A DNA stretch of 64,000 bases from Homarus americanus (GCF_018991925.1 NW_024751891.1:55001-119000); one strand, 5' to 3'; positions 1 to 9,913 are shown, counted from the stretch's first letter. Made by a program: numbers and translations. Notes: generated by a model from the sequence alone, not told the origin.

Positions 1-33
1 AGGGAAGTAAGGGGTATTAAGGGTAGGTAATCA

Positions 34-1040
34 TTGACAAACATTCAGACGTGGATTAGTGGTGATGATGGTAGTAGTAGTGGTATTGGTGATGGTAGTA
101 GTAACGTTTGTGGTGATGGTAGTAACAACGTTAGTGGTGACGGTAGTAGTAACGTTAGTGATGATGGTAGTAGTAACGTTAGTGGTGATGGTAGTCGTAA
201 CGTTAGTGGTGATGATGGTAGTAGTAAAGTTAGTGGTGATGATGGTAGTAGTAACGTTAGTGGTGATGGTAGTAGCAACGTTAGTGGTGATGATGGTAGT
301 AGTAACGTTGGTGGTGATGATGGTAGTAGTAGCGTTAGTGGTGGTAGTAGTAGTAGTAACGTTAGTAGTGATGGTAGTAGTAGTAGCGTTAGTGGTGGTG
401 GTAGTAGTAGTAACGTTAGTGGTGTTGATGGTAGTAGTAACGTTAGTGGTGATGGTAGTAGTAACGTTAGTGGTGATGGTAGTAGCAACGTTAGTGGTGA
501 TGATGGTAGTAGTAACGTTAATGGTGATGGTAGTAGTAACGTTAGTGGTGATGATGGTAGTAGTAACGTTAGTGGTGGTGGTAGTAGTAACGTTAGTGGT
601 GTTGATGGTAGTAGTAACGTTAGTGGTGATGGTGGTAGTAGTAGTGGTAGAGGTGATGGTAGTAGTAACGTTAGTGGTGATGATGGTAGTAGTAGTGGTA
701 TTGATGATGGTAGTAGTAACGTTAGTGGTGATGGTAGTGGTAACGTTAGTGGTGATGGTAGTAGTCACGTTAGTGGTGATGGTAGTAGTAGTGGTAGAGG
801 TGATGGTAGTAGTAACGTCAGTGGTGATGATGGTGGTAATAGTGGTATTGGTGATGGTAGTAGTAACGTTAGTGGTGATGGTAGTGGTAACGTTAGTGGT
901 GATGGTAGTAGTAACGTTAGTGGTGATGGTAGTAGTAACATTAGTGGTGATGGTAGTAGTAACGTTAGTGGTGATGGTAGTAGTAGTGGTAGTGGTGATG
1001 GTAGTAGTGGTAGTTGTGATGTTAGTGGTGATGGGTAGTA
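34..1040. repeat. 24-27 bp minisatellite with AACGTT in most units
   Basis: About 38 tandem units built on a GGT/AGT trinucleotide background, most containing the core AACGTTAGTGGTGATGG. Units are 24 bp with 3-bp insertions (27 bp), so all units are multiples of three and frames stay open on both strands. One plus frame reads as repeats of SGDGSSNV. This reflects the repeat and not selection: another plus frame and two minus frames are equally open. AACGTT is a palindrome and contains a CpG that is mostly retained. Confidence 0.95.
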
Positions 1041-1071
1041 GTAGTTAAAAAAGTAGTAGTAGTAGTAGTAA

Positions 1072-1116
<45 letters not shown>
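1041..1116. repeat. (TAG)n microsatellite
   Basis: About 20 tandem TAG triplets with one TAA interruption. It directly continues the 24-bp array on its left and has probably grown out of that array's AGT background. Confidence 0.95.
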
Positions 1117-1119
1117 GGG

Positions 1120-1815
1120 TGTGTAAATCGTAATAGTTGTGGTAATTGGGATAGTGGTAGTGGTAATTGTGGTGTGGAGGTCATAATAATTGTGGTAACT
1201 GGGATAGTGATGGTGGTAGGAGTGGTTGGGATTTAATGCAAGAATGTTTTGGTGACCGTGGTATAGGATACTGATAGTGGTGGCTGTGGTGGTGGTGGAG
1301 GATAGTTGTGATGTTGGTGAAAAATGGTGGTAATGGTGGTAATGGTGGTTATGGTGATTGTGGCTCGTTATGGCTCATGGTTATGGTGTTAGAGGGTACT
1401 GGTGGTGGTGTTGGAGGGTACTGGTGGTGAGGATACTAGTGGTGGAGGATACTAGTGGTGGGGGGAACTGGGGTGGGAGGAACCGGGGTGAGGGGGAACT
1501 GGGGTGAGGGGGTACTGGTGGAAGGGTACTGGTGAGGGGTACTAGTGGGGGCACTCTCAGGGTATGCACAAAGAGATGGCACATCCGGGTGATAGGTGGC
1601 AGTGGGTGATGGGTGTTAATGGTGGATGTTAGAGCGGGTGGTAGTGGGTGGTGGTGGTGAGTGGAAGTGGGCGGTATAGAGTGGCAGTGGGTGGTATAAG
1701 GTGGCAGTGGGTGGTAATGGGTGGTGGCGGTAGGTGGTAGTGATGGGTGGCAGTAGGTGATATAAGGTAGCAGTGGGTGGTATTGGGTGGTACCAGAGGG
1801 TGTAGTGGGTGGAGA
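1120..1815. repeat. degenerate GGT/GGTAGTGGG-rich repeat
   Basis: Imperfect G/T-rich repeats change composition from left to right: GTGGTAATTG-like units, then GGGTACTGGTGG units (about 1385-1560), then GGTGGCAGTGGGTGGTA units (about 1620-1800). A short (GA)n follows at 1838-1854. Minus-strand Pro/Leu/His-rich open frames are translations of the repeat. Confidence 0.8.
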
Positions 1816-2039
1816 GGAAAGATGAGTGAAAATTTGGAGAGAGAGAGAGAGAGAGCATTACAAATACAACAAATCGATATTACTAACAAATAAAAAATCA
1901 TGTTTATTAAAAATATTTGCGAATAAGAGAAAATTATTAGTAATTTTAACACCTTTATCCAATTATCGATATTCATAAACCTAGGGGAGGAAAAAATGAA
2001 CAACAAGAACATTAACAAACACACAAACAACAACAACAA

Positions 2040-2165
2040 CAAAGGACAGGAAGAAAAACAAGAAAAAAGGGAAGAAAAACAAGAAAAAGGGAAGAAAAAC
2101 AAGAAAAAGGGAAGAAAAACAAGAAAAGGGGAAGAAAAACAAGAAGAAATCGAGAAAAAAAAAAG
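2040..2165. repeat. A-rich tandem repeat GAAGAAAAACAAGAAAAAGG
   Basis: About six imperfect copies of a 15-22 bp purine/A-rich unit. Its plus-strand Lys/Glu/Gln-rich open frame is a product of composition. Confidence 0.8.
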
Positions 2166-2322
2166 AAAATCCAGAATTCAGTTTCAGCCATTTGTCAACC
2201 TTTAAACACAGAATTTATCCATCAGTCAGGTGCTAAAAATACCTGTGTTGCAAGATAGTTGTTCCTACCCGGACATTTGTTCCACCACCGCCACCTATCA
2301 AAGGGATCCCACGGTAACTCAC

Positions 2323-2376
2323 CTGCCCTGGCGTCCGCTCCAGCACCTGTGTGAGGGCAGGTACACTACTGCTGCC
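2323..2376 (-). CDS. candidate 54-bp coding exon, unidentified gene
   Basis: Seen on the minus strand: a pyrimidine/CCA-rich tract ending CACCACCAG, then 18 open codons reading GSSSVPALTQVLERTPGQ, then a consensus donor GGGCAG|GTGAGT at 2322-2317. Both splice phases are 0. The size and phases would suit a small internal exon. The sequence is too short to assign a family. It lies downstream, in minus-strand order, of the candidate exon at 6013-6225, which also ends in phase 0, so the two could be spliced together; that is inference. The left flank of the acceptor is itself tandem repeat, which weakens the acceptor call. Confidence 0.3.
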
Positions 2377-2384
2377 CTGGTGGT

Positions 2385-2705
2385 GAGAGGGGTGGAGGGG
2401 GTGGTGATGGTTGGTAGTGGGGAGGGGGTGGTGAAGGGAGGGTGGTGATGGTTGGTAGTGAGGGGGTGGTGAGGGGAGGTGATGGTTGGTAGGAGGGGTG
2501 GTGATGGTTGGTAGTGAGAGGGTGGTGAAGGAGGGTGGTGATGTGGTGATAGTTGGTAGTGGGGTGGTGAAGGAGGTGGTGATGGTTGGTAGTGGAGAGG
2601 GGATGGTGAAGGGAGGGTGGTGATGGTTGGTAGTGAAGAGGGATGGTGAAGGGAGGGTGGTGATGGTTGGTAGTGGGGAGGGGATGGTAGAGGTAGGTAA
2701 TGGTT
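2385..2705. repeat. GGTGGTGATGGTTGGTAGTG minisatellite
   Basis: About nine imperfect units of 30-45 bp built around GGTGGTGATGGTTGGTAGTG, separated by variable GGGGAGGGGATGGTGAAG blocks. The G runs make G-quadruplex formation on the plus strand plausible. Confidence 0.85.
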
Positions 2706-3830
2706 GTAGTGGAAGTGGTGGTAGTTAGTGGCAATAGCAAGATGGTGGTGGAGGGTTGCATCAGAGCAGGAACTCCTTCAAAGACTCCCACTAGACAACG
2801 ACAACAACCATACATGGTTCCCAAAAGTTACCAAATCTCAAAAGGTCCATTACCACCCCCCGATCTATATGGCCATGCAATAGACTACCTCCCTGGACCA
2901 GCATCCGCCAGTAGGGTCAGCGAAATACGAAACAAGACCCTCAAAGGACCCATATATGGGATACGGTAGGCTATCTAGTACCTGTGTCGACAGACAATAA
3001 CTAACCCCTGACACAACCCTAACACACAGCCCGCCCTCTCTTACCTCCTCCTAAATTTCTTCAATTTCCGAACTGTAACTTCCTTCCCCCACCTCTAATC
3101 TTCTTTCACCCTCCTTTCTCTACAAAAAAAAAGTGACTGATTCATGAAGGGGGGTTGAATATTTTAGTGATTTAAATACTAATAATGGGAGAAGTATAGG
3201 ATGAACAATATCAAACACGTGACTTGGTGAAGACAGCCTGGTGAAGACAGCTTGGTGAAGACAGCCTGGTGAGTACGAAGTGGTGATCGTATACCAGGAA
3301 TAGCAATGGTGACGACGAGACGAGAGAGGTTGTGTAGGGGTGACTTGTAGTTCTGTCTGTGTCTTGGTAAACAAACTTAAACAAGGAACTGCGTGGTGCT
3401 CACTTCCCTATACTTAAATACTTATTACTTTTAACAACACTTAAAGAACGATGGTTAACAGTATATTAGTTCAACACCTTTAGGAAGATTAACTAAAAAG
3501 TGAAGAATTAACATTTGAGAATGACGTTTTAACACCAACAGGGAGTTAAGAAAAGTTGATAACCTGGACATAAGTGAAAGAAAACACTAAAATGAAGCTT
3601 AAAAACACATCCTAGGCTCTGAGAGATATTTAGTCAATTTTGATATTACATTTTGTGTACGTGGTAATAACTGCTAGAGGCTAATTCGAGTCTCTCTAAA
3701 ACTGTGGTCCGATAATGGCGTCATATTTACACCGAGACTTTACTGTGATTAGTTACGTTTTTCTGATCTCTAATTACGGAATTAAATTAATCTTACGTGC
3801 TGTTGAGAATCAGGAGTTGGTCATTAATAC
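2706..3830. other. mostly unique sequence, no gene recognised
   Basis: About 1.1 kb of largely non-repetitive AT-rich DNA. The one visible structure is a short tandem cluster at about 3225-3275, with four copies of a 15-bp CTTGGTGAAGACAGC-like unit. Open frames are short and lack convincing splice sites. Confidence 0.5.
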
Positions 3831-3833
3831 AGC

Positions 3834-4075
3834 GGTGATGATGATGATGTGTGGTGGTGATGATGATGATGTGTGTGGTGATGATGATGATGTGTGTGGT
3901 GGGTTTGGTAGTGATGATGAATCGTAGTGGTGGTGTTGGTAGTGATGATGTGTAGTGGTGGTAGTGGTGTTGAATAGTGATGATATGTGGTGGAGATGGT
4001 GATGATGTGTGGTGGTTGTTATGGTAGTGGTTATGATTTGCTGTGATGGTGGTGGTGGCGGAGGTGATAACGATA
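3834..4075. repeat. GATGATGTGTGGTGGT-type repeat
   Basis: Starts as near-perfect GATGAT/GTGTGGT units and decays to the right into GGT/GTT-rich sequence ending near GGTGGTGGCGGAGG. Confidence 0.85.
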
Positions 4076-4489
4076 CTCACAATATATCTGATAATGGTGA
4101 TAATAATGATAGTGGTAACAGCATCTCTCATTATCTACACACCTACGTAATTATCCAGTACTTATTTAATCCCCATATCTCACCTGCGCCAGACACTGCA
4201 CACCTGTTAGTCTCAGCGCCTACACTTAACACGTTGACTTAACCTGTGGTCAAATTCTTCTCAGCAGCGGGAAGGAGTGGGAGGGTAGGTAAGGTAGTCT
4301 TTGTTTCACTCCCACTGGCTCTTGTACTGGGTTATGACGTAGGGAGGAAGGAGGGTGAGGGAGAAGGAGGGGTGAGAGAAGGGGGAGAAGGGAGGAGGAG
4401 GAGGTGCAACGCTGTGATTGGAGGCACCTGGCATCGCACAGGTGAGGTAGGCCCCCCCTCTCTGTTTCTTTGTCCCCCTCCCTCCAATC

Positions 4490-4745
4490 CTCACTAACCA
4501 TGGCCCTCCTCTGCCCTTAGTCCTCATATGCCCCAGTCTTCACTAGCCCCAGCCCTTATTAGCTCCAGCCCCCCTCTAGCCTCAGCCCTCAATAGTTTTA
4601 GCCTTCACTAACCCCCAACCCTCATTAGACCCAACTCTCACTAGCCCTCACTTGTTCCACCCCTCATTGGCCTCATACCTCACAGCCCACAGTGACCCCA
4701 ACCATCCCTAACCCCAGCCCTTAGTGGCCCTATCCCTCACTCCAT
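4490..4745. repeat. degenerate CCCTCACTAGCCCCAG repeat
   Basis: About 16 diverged copies of a 14-16 bp C-rich unit resembling CCCTCACTAGCCCCAG. The divergence suggests an old array. Confidence 0.75.
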
Positions 4746-4804
4746 CTTCAGTTCAGTTTACATTGGTGGCTCTTCCTCGTACAATGTGTTTATAGTAGTT
4801 CTCA

Positions 4805-5480
4805 GATTGTTGTGATGGTGGTGGTAGGTAGGGTTCTTATGGTGGTGGTGGTTGTGGTAGGTAGGACTTTTATGGTGGTGGATGTGGTAGGCAGGGTTGT
4901 AGTGGTGGTAGTTGTGGTAGGCAGGGTTTTAGTAATGGTAGTTGTGGTAGGCAGGGCTGTAGGGGGTGGTAGTTGTGGTAAGCAGGCTGTAGTGATGGTA
5001 GTTGTGGTGGGTAGGGTGTTGTGTTAATGTTTGTGGCTGGCAGGTTATGAGAAACAAATTGTGTGGTGGTAGTTGTGGAAGTTAGGTTATGTTGGTTGTA
5101 GGAGACAGGTTGTGGTAGATTTTTCTGGTTGTGGCAAGTTGGTTGTATCGTTTGTAGAAGATTGGGATAAGTGTAGTTGTTGCGATGTTGTAGTGGTTGT
5201 GAAAAGTAAGTTGGAGTATAATTGTGTGAGGTAGTTTGTGATGATTGTGGTTGTTATGACAGGTAGATGTTTACGATTGTATTTACTGTGGCAGGCAGAT
5301 GTACGTAATTGTGGTTGTTTGTCGTCGTAGACACATGTTTGTGGTTTTTGTGGCAAGTAGATTTTGGTGGTTATGGCTGTCGTGACTGATAAAGTGTTTG
5401 TGATTGTGGTTGACCGTTGTGGCAGGTAGATTGTGGTAGTTGTGGTAGACGACGTGTGGCAAGCAGTGGTGCCATGCAGG
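4805..5480. repeat. decaying GTTGTGGTAGGCAGG minisatellite
   Basis: Units of about 30 bp containing GTTGTGGTAGGCAGGTT run for about 680 bp. Unit similarity is clear on the left and falls steadily to the right, where only GTTGTGG and GGCAGGTAGAT remain. A poly-G run of 10 bp follows near 5492. Confidence 0.8.
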
Positions 5481-5524
5481 TCTGAAGTTGTGGGGGGGGG
5501 GGTTATCGTCACCACTTTCACTAC

Positions 5525-5735
5525 GCCTCCCCACTGCCCTCCCTCCCTCCCTCTTTCCATATTACTTTTCAATATGACGAGGGCATTGGATGATTGACTT
5601 CAGAACGTGACGCCCCTGATTCCCTCCCTTCCCTCCCTCCCACAGTGCCCTGCTGGGGAGAGAAGGGAGAGAAAGAGAGAGAGGAGGAGGGAGGGGATGA
5701 GAGAGGGGGGGGGGAGGGAGGAGGGTACGCCGGGG
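5525..5735. repeat. CCCT-rich then polypurine tract
   Basis: CCCTCC repeats at 5528-5556 and 5620-5643 are followed by a GAGAGAGGGAGG purine tract (5655-5735). At 5735-5780 a short plus-strand open stretch ends in GGCCGGG|GTGAGT, a good donor sequence, but no acceptor or recognisable protein goes with it. Confidence 0.65.
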
Positions 5736-6012
5736 CACTGAGGGCAACAGGCTCGTTGGTGCTTACGCCCTTCTGGCCGGGGTGAGTGTGGCCCGGACAG
5801 TGTAGCCAAGGTCTTACCACACAGCCACTCTCATCCTCCTCGTCTCTTTTGTTCACCTATCCTCTATCCACACAGGTAATTTGCACCTCACCTGTACACA
5901 TCACCATCACCTAGACCACCTCAGGACCAAACCGACAGACCGAGACGTAGAGTGAGCAACGCCGATGACCCAGTACGAGGCGAGGAGCGTGAGAAAAAGG
6001 CCCAGAGTGTAC

Positions 6013-6225
6013 CTTGGCAGCGCTGGGGTCATGACGGAATTCCCGCGTGAGGAAGATGCGTTGCCGGCGGGTGAAGATGAGCAACCCGTCCACCTTCCTG
6101 CCCACGGCCCCGACCTCGGCTTCGACCCCTGCCCACATCCGGGAATATCTCTCTCTTGCTTCATTCATCTCCAGCGCTCCTCCATGATGCAATAACTCCT
6201 CAAAGATACTCCTGTGGCATCTCTC
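6013..6225 (-). CDS. candidate coding exon, unidentified protein
   Basis: On the minus strand 71 open codons read through ERCHRSIFEELLHHGG and EMNEARERYSRMWAGVEAEV to KVDGLLIFTRRQRIFLTREF and RHDPSAAK. The codon texture is coding-like, with many G/C third positions in an otherwise AT-rich region, and the composition suggests an amphipathic helical protein. The donor would be GCCAAG|GTACAC (weak beyond GT). Two acceptors are possible: AG at 6226-6227 gives phase 0 and AG at 6212-6213 gives a different phase; neither has a strong pyrimidine tract. The plus-strand frame over the same DNA is Pro/Asp-rich and less protein-like. I do not recognise the family. Confidence 0.4.
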
Positions 6226-6474
6226 CTATACCTCTGCCTAGTCTCTTCTCCCTCTTACTCACTTCCCTCCATTTATCGACGTATTTGTGTGTGTGTATAG
6301 TACGTCCAGAGAGAAGGAGGTTTTGGCTTGGTACTTTCCGGGTGAGGCATTTTAGCGACGAGTCGGAACGTGAGCGAAATCTTGATGGTACGATATGACC
6401 AGCGGAGGAAAAATCGGTGGTCATAGTGGAGGTACTAAGCTAAAGTAATTTATTCATTTCTGGGAGGTAAAGGA

Positions 6475-6546
6475 GTGGTGCTGTACTTGGTGCTGTACTT
6501 GGTGCTGTACCTGGTGCTGTACCTAGTGCTGTACTTGGTGCTGTAC
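6475..6546. repeat. 12-bp repeat GGTGCTGTACTT
   Basis: Six near-identical 12-bp units, GGTGCTGTAC plus TT/CT/CC/TA. As a multiple of three it encodes VLYL in one frame and APST-type repeats on the other strand. Confidence 0.9.
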
Positions 6547-6589
6547 CATATAGTAATGCTGAAATGGTGTGTGGTACTATTGGAGGCTC

Positions 6590-6757
6590 TACAGGTGGTG
6601 AAGGAAGGTGCGGTACAACAGGTGGTGGGGCTACTGAAGGTGCGGTACAACAGGTGGTGAAGGTACTGAAGATGCGGTACAACAGGTGGTGAAGGTACTG
6701 AAGGTGCGGTACAACAGGTGGTGAAGGTACTGAAGGTGCGGTACAGGTATTTCAGGT
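6590..6757. repeat. 32-33 bp minisatellite
   Basis: About four and a half units containing GGTGCGGTACAACAGGTGG and GAAGGTACTGAA. It shares GGTAC/TGTAC words with the 12-bp array just upstream, so the two may have a common origin. Confidence 0.85.
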
Positions 6758-6807
6758 GATAACGTCATGGCCAAGTCGTCGATATGAAAGCAAAGAGACT
6801 CGCTCCA

Positions 6808-6896
6808 GTGGTCATGGATGGCAGAGTGGGTCAGGTCGCTTTCCCTGTGGGGTGATGATGAAGCCGTGTCCAGGGTTCGACACCATTCTCCACCAC
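6808..6896 (+). mobile_element. tRNA-like sequence (class II tRNA pseudogene or SINE head)
   Basis: A perfect RNA polymerase III A box (TGGCAGAGTGG, 6819-6829) and a perfect B box (GGTTCGACACC, 6874-6884) lie 45 bp apart inside an 89-bp segment. Its ends GTGGT and ACCAC can pair. The long spacing fits a Leu/Ser-type tRNA with a variable arm. I could not fold a convincing anticodon stem, so a tRNA pseudogene or the 5' head of a SINE is more likely than a functional tRNA. Confidence 0.5.
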
Positions 6897-7020
6897 GTAG
6901 CTATTGTTAGTGTAGCCGTAAGGTAGAGACGATTACAGGTACTAAACAGGTATTAAGAAACTTGTTTTTAATTTAGAATCACCTGAAGATTAGACTCCTA
7001 AGCTTATTTCAACTGCAGAT

Positions 7021-7163
7021 TAACCCAACCTAACCTGACCTAACTTAACCTACAGTAACCTTAAAATTAACCCGCCTAACCTTAACCTAAACTGACCTAA
7101 CTTATCCTAACTTAACCCAATCTAACCTAATCCAATTTAACTTAACCTAACCTAATCCAACCC
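7021..7163. repeat. interstitial (CCTAA)n-like telomeric island
   Basis: About 140 bp of imperfect TAACC/TAACT units (CCTAACCTAACTTAACC and variants). Established knowledge: TTAGG is the common arthropod telomere repeat. The heavy substitution marks an old internal island. Confidence 0.85.
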
Positions 7164-7760
7164 CTGCAGTAAGTGCTAGGTGTGGATAATCTTCAGGTAA
7201 AAATAATTATCAGGGGTGTCTCTTCTCCAGGTGATCCTTAATGTGAGACAAAGGTAACTACGTATTGTCTAAAGTTGCTCGTATGTTTTGCATCGTGTAT
7301 GATAGTAAATAATAGAGGAGTTAACCGGTAAGAAATGAATTAAATAAAACGGGCATTAAAGGTGTAGTTCCAGGTTCAAGAACAAGTATAATGTCTTCTA
7401 CGTGATATCAGTTATTTACAGCGGCACCTAGGAATGGACGATACCGTAGATGTCTATTTAAACCATTTAACTCCTTCTTAACCACCACCACCACCCCTCC
7501 CACGTATACAAACCAATTCCCCGTCAAACCGCACCTCCGCCCCCTCCTCACATAGAGAGGGGGGGGGGTTACTTCGCCCTGCACCTACAGTATTTACTCT
7601 GTTTCAGGTATCCGTATATCAATGATCACATAAACTTAACAAACTTTAGTTCCGAGAAAAAAATATAGAAGTAAAATATTTTGTTGTATGATTTTATATA
7701 AATTATCATAGTTGAGTAATGGATAAATTATATCGTACTCAGAGTAATGTTATGGTTCCT
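7164..7760. other. unique AT-rich stretch, no gene recognised
   Basis: Non-repetitive AT-rich DNA apart from a CCACCACCACCACC run near 7480 and a 10-bp poly-G near 7560. No exon-like open frame was seen. Confidence 0.5.
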
Positions 7761-7763
7761 TAC

Positions 7764-7900
7764 CTTGTGAGTGATGCTGAAGTCTTGTAAAAAATAAATG
7801 GTCTTGATGGGCAACGAGAGAGAGGTGGAGTGGGAGGCCCGGGGAGGGAGGCCATCGTCTCCGCCACTACTGGCCAACACCGTAACAGCTGCTAACACTA
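7764..7900 (-). CDS. candidate exon with signal-peptide-like start
   Basis: A minus-strand frame reads KTVVVLAAVTVLASSGGDDG, then LPPRASHSTSLSLPIKT and IYFLQDFSITHK, and stops exactly at a consensus donor ACAAG|GTAAGG (7763-7758) in phase 0. The first 14 residues form a hydrophobic core followed by small residues, as in a signal peptide. No ATG lies in this frame, so the start Met would come from an upstream exon; the acceptor is not clear. A second frame has ATG at 7855 and also reaches the donor, but is Pro-rich and less convincing. Family not recognised. Confidence 0.3.
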
Positions 7901-7912
7901 CAACTGTCTTTA

Positions 7913-8101
7913 CTAATTTATATCTCTTTTTCTTTCTGAGTCATAGTCAGTGTCATGCTGCTTTAATGAATCATCTAATACATCATCACTATCACCTGAG
8001 TAATTTTCAAACTCATTTTCACTAATAGATGGCTCAAATGACGCCGTAGTTATGGAGAATTTGATCCGGTCCTTCCTCACAACAGACAAGAGTGCGCTGG
8101 C
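7913..8101 (-). CDS. acidic open segment, possible decayed coding sequence
   Basis: A 62-codon stop-to-stop frame without Met contains a striking acidic stretch, EPSISENEFENYSGDSDDV then LDDSLKQHDTDYDSE, ending in basic RKRDIN before TAG. Such serine/acidic stretches occur at the N-terminus of some transposases and in many regulatory proteins, so a family cannot be named. It lies directly upstream, on the same strand but in another frame, of the exon candidate at 7764-7900; one frameshift or an intron could join them. Confidence 0.3.
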   Translation of the reverse strand, partial: ASALLSVVRKDRIKFSITTASFEPSISENEFENYSGDSDDVLDDSLKQHDTDYDSERKRDIN

Positions 8102-8104
8102 CTA

Positions 8105-8750
8105 CACATCCAGACCAAAATTTCGAATAACTGCTCAGATATGGGAAGGTGTTATAACACGTTTCCTCAGAAAAAAAAAGATATGATTGGTCTAGACGAA
8201 AGCATGACAAATGGATGCGGTACACAATTGGTTTAATTTCATGACATCAGTATACGTCACGACATTTTGTTGACATTGCACAGGCCAATTGTCACCACTC
8301 GGGCTAAGAATAGGCCCATACAGCGTTTACCTTCCTCTTGAAAACCTCCAATGATAACCTTAGTACACCCACCAACCACGATCTACTGCCGTGTATGATT
8401 GTTGAGGAGTACACACCTACAATCGTGAAAAAAGTTCGCTCCTTCCTTGGGCCTCTCAAAATGAAGCAGTACCGACCCCAAATGAGTCAGTTCGGTGACT
8501 TGTTCCAATGACTCATACAATCTCACCTCGGGAGTCGACTTTTGTGCCACATAACAAGATTTCTGTAAGCAAGAAGATAAACCTGAACATTTATACAGGA
8601 TATCGGTGCTAAATGCTTATAGCCAGGGATGTACAGAGGGAAGCGGGGATCGTGGGAGAATACACTCAGTAATAACTGTTATTGTTGACAAAGAAAAGAT
8701 AACTGATACTAGCTTGTCTGTACTGTGGTGGTGTGGGTGTGTTTTTTTTG
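8105..8750. other. unique stretch, no gene recognised
   Basis: Non-repetitive AT-rich DNA. Short open frames exist on both strands without splice signals. No repeat or RNA-like structure stands out. Confidence 0.5.
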
Positions 8751-8755
8751 TTTTG

Positions 8756-9144
8756 TTTTTACGGGCATTAGCCCACCCGGGCACAGGTCACTGACTCATA
8801 GCAAGGCCTGGGGGGCGAAGATGTAATAAAATACCTCCTCCTAGTGACAGGCCTGGCACTTGACATTATTAGGGACCTGCCACACTTTGCCATAAACAGA
8901 TAAATTGTACCGGGTATTTTCCCCCCACACACTCATCATTGTCACTTTATGTAACTTGCTGACAAAACCCATGACCCTTCATTTTACGCCCTTAATGCAT
9001 GAGTCATAAAGGCAAGCATGAACTCCGCATGCTTCCCAGTTGGGCACTGTAAGCTTCTGCGCTACCTTACACAGGATGTGGGGTGCCAATAAACTAGGCG
9101 TCGTGGGCAATCTGTAAAATAATAATAATAATATTATAATAATG

Positions 9145-9199
<55 letters not shown>

Positions 9200-9216
9200 T
9201 AATAATAATAATAATG

Positions 9217-9261
<45 letters not shown>

Positions 9262-9284
9262 TTTAATAATAAATTATAATTATA

Positions 9285-9341
<57 letters not shown>

Positions 9342-9612
9342 GAATCATAAATAAATACAAAAATTAAAAAAAAGATCAAAAGTCAGAAACAGTATATGTA
9401 TGTTGTGTTGTCAATAGTAAGAGAAACAATTGAGACCCTGCAATTGTGTGTAAATGAGGCAGAAAGCCAGATGAGCAACTTGGGACTTGGTCACAATTTT
9501 CGTGATGCCATATGGCAGCAGGGTCTACCATTAGACAATATATTATGCTTCCAATATCTTCCCAGGCGGTAGTACCTCCCTGTTTGATAGCTGCCTACTA
9601 CCTGTTAGTAAA
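8756..9612 (+). repeat. dispersed repeat, copy A
   Basis: Shares two blocks with the sequence at 20963-21300. Block 1 holds CACCCGGGCACAGGTCACTG (8773-8810 region). Block 2 (about 9396-9605) holds ACAATTGAGACCCTGCAAT and TTCCCAGGCGGTAGTACC. In block 2 both copies keep one open frame, here reading RETIETLQLCVNEAESQMSN to QQGLPLDNILCFQYLPRR and a stop. An AAT microsatellite of about 230 bp lies between the blocks in this copy only. No known element family was recognised. Confidence 0.7.
9118..9345. repeat. (AAT)n microsatellite
   Basis: Around 70 imperfect AAT triplets with ATG and ATT interruptions, lying inside dispersed repeat copy A. Confidence 0.95.
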
Positions 9613-9712
9613 CCTTTTACCCACTACAGTATACTGTAGAACGTCCAAGAGGAGCCAAGAGTATACACATTGTCCTTTCATTCGCTCTCTTTAGTCCTTC
9701 TTGCATACTAGG

Positions 9713-9913
9713 GATTTCACGTAATCCCTAAAATGTTCAAGAATTTCTTGTAATCGCTGCGACCGTCAGCTGGTCTAACCTAACCTACAGTGTAACCTAA
9801 CCACCAACCATGTTAGGTTAGGTTAGCTGACAGCCGACCCGATTACAAACAAATTCTTGAACGTTTTCGGGATCACAGGAAATTCCTGAACATTTTCCGG
9901 ATTAAATGAAATC
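9713..9913. mobile_element. foldback (MITE-like) element with TTAGG islands in the loop
   Basis: Left arm 9713-9785 (GATTTCACGTAATCCCTAAA, then TGTTCAAGAATTTCTTGTAA and GTCAGCTGGTCTAACC) is the near-complement of right arm 9811-9913. The right arm carries an internal duplication of the 33-bp TTCTTGAACGTTTTCGGGA block. CCTAACC on the left and TTAGGTTAGG on the right form the stem next to the loop. It is short, symmetric and without an open frame, like a non-autonomous foldback or MITE element. No target duplication was found at the edges. Confidence 0.55.

Noticed and set aside
31..1048. Long open frames of 147-334 codons on both strands over the 24-bp array
   Set aside because: Several frames on both strands are open because the unit is a multiple of three without stops. 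The peptides are pure repeat (SGDGSSNV, TTTITTNV, LLLPSPLT).
5960..6195. Plus-strand frame MTQYEARSVRKRPRVYLG
   Set aside because: Antisense shadow of the more protein-like minus-strand exon candidate.
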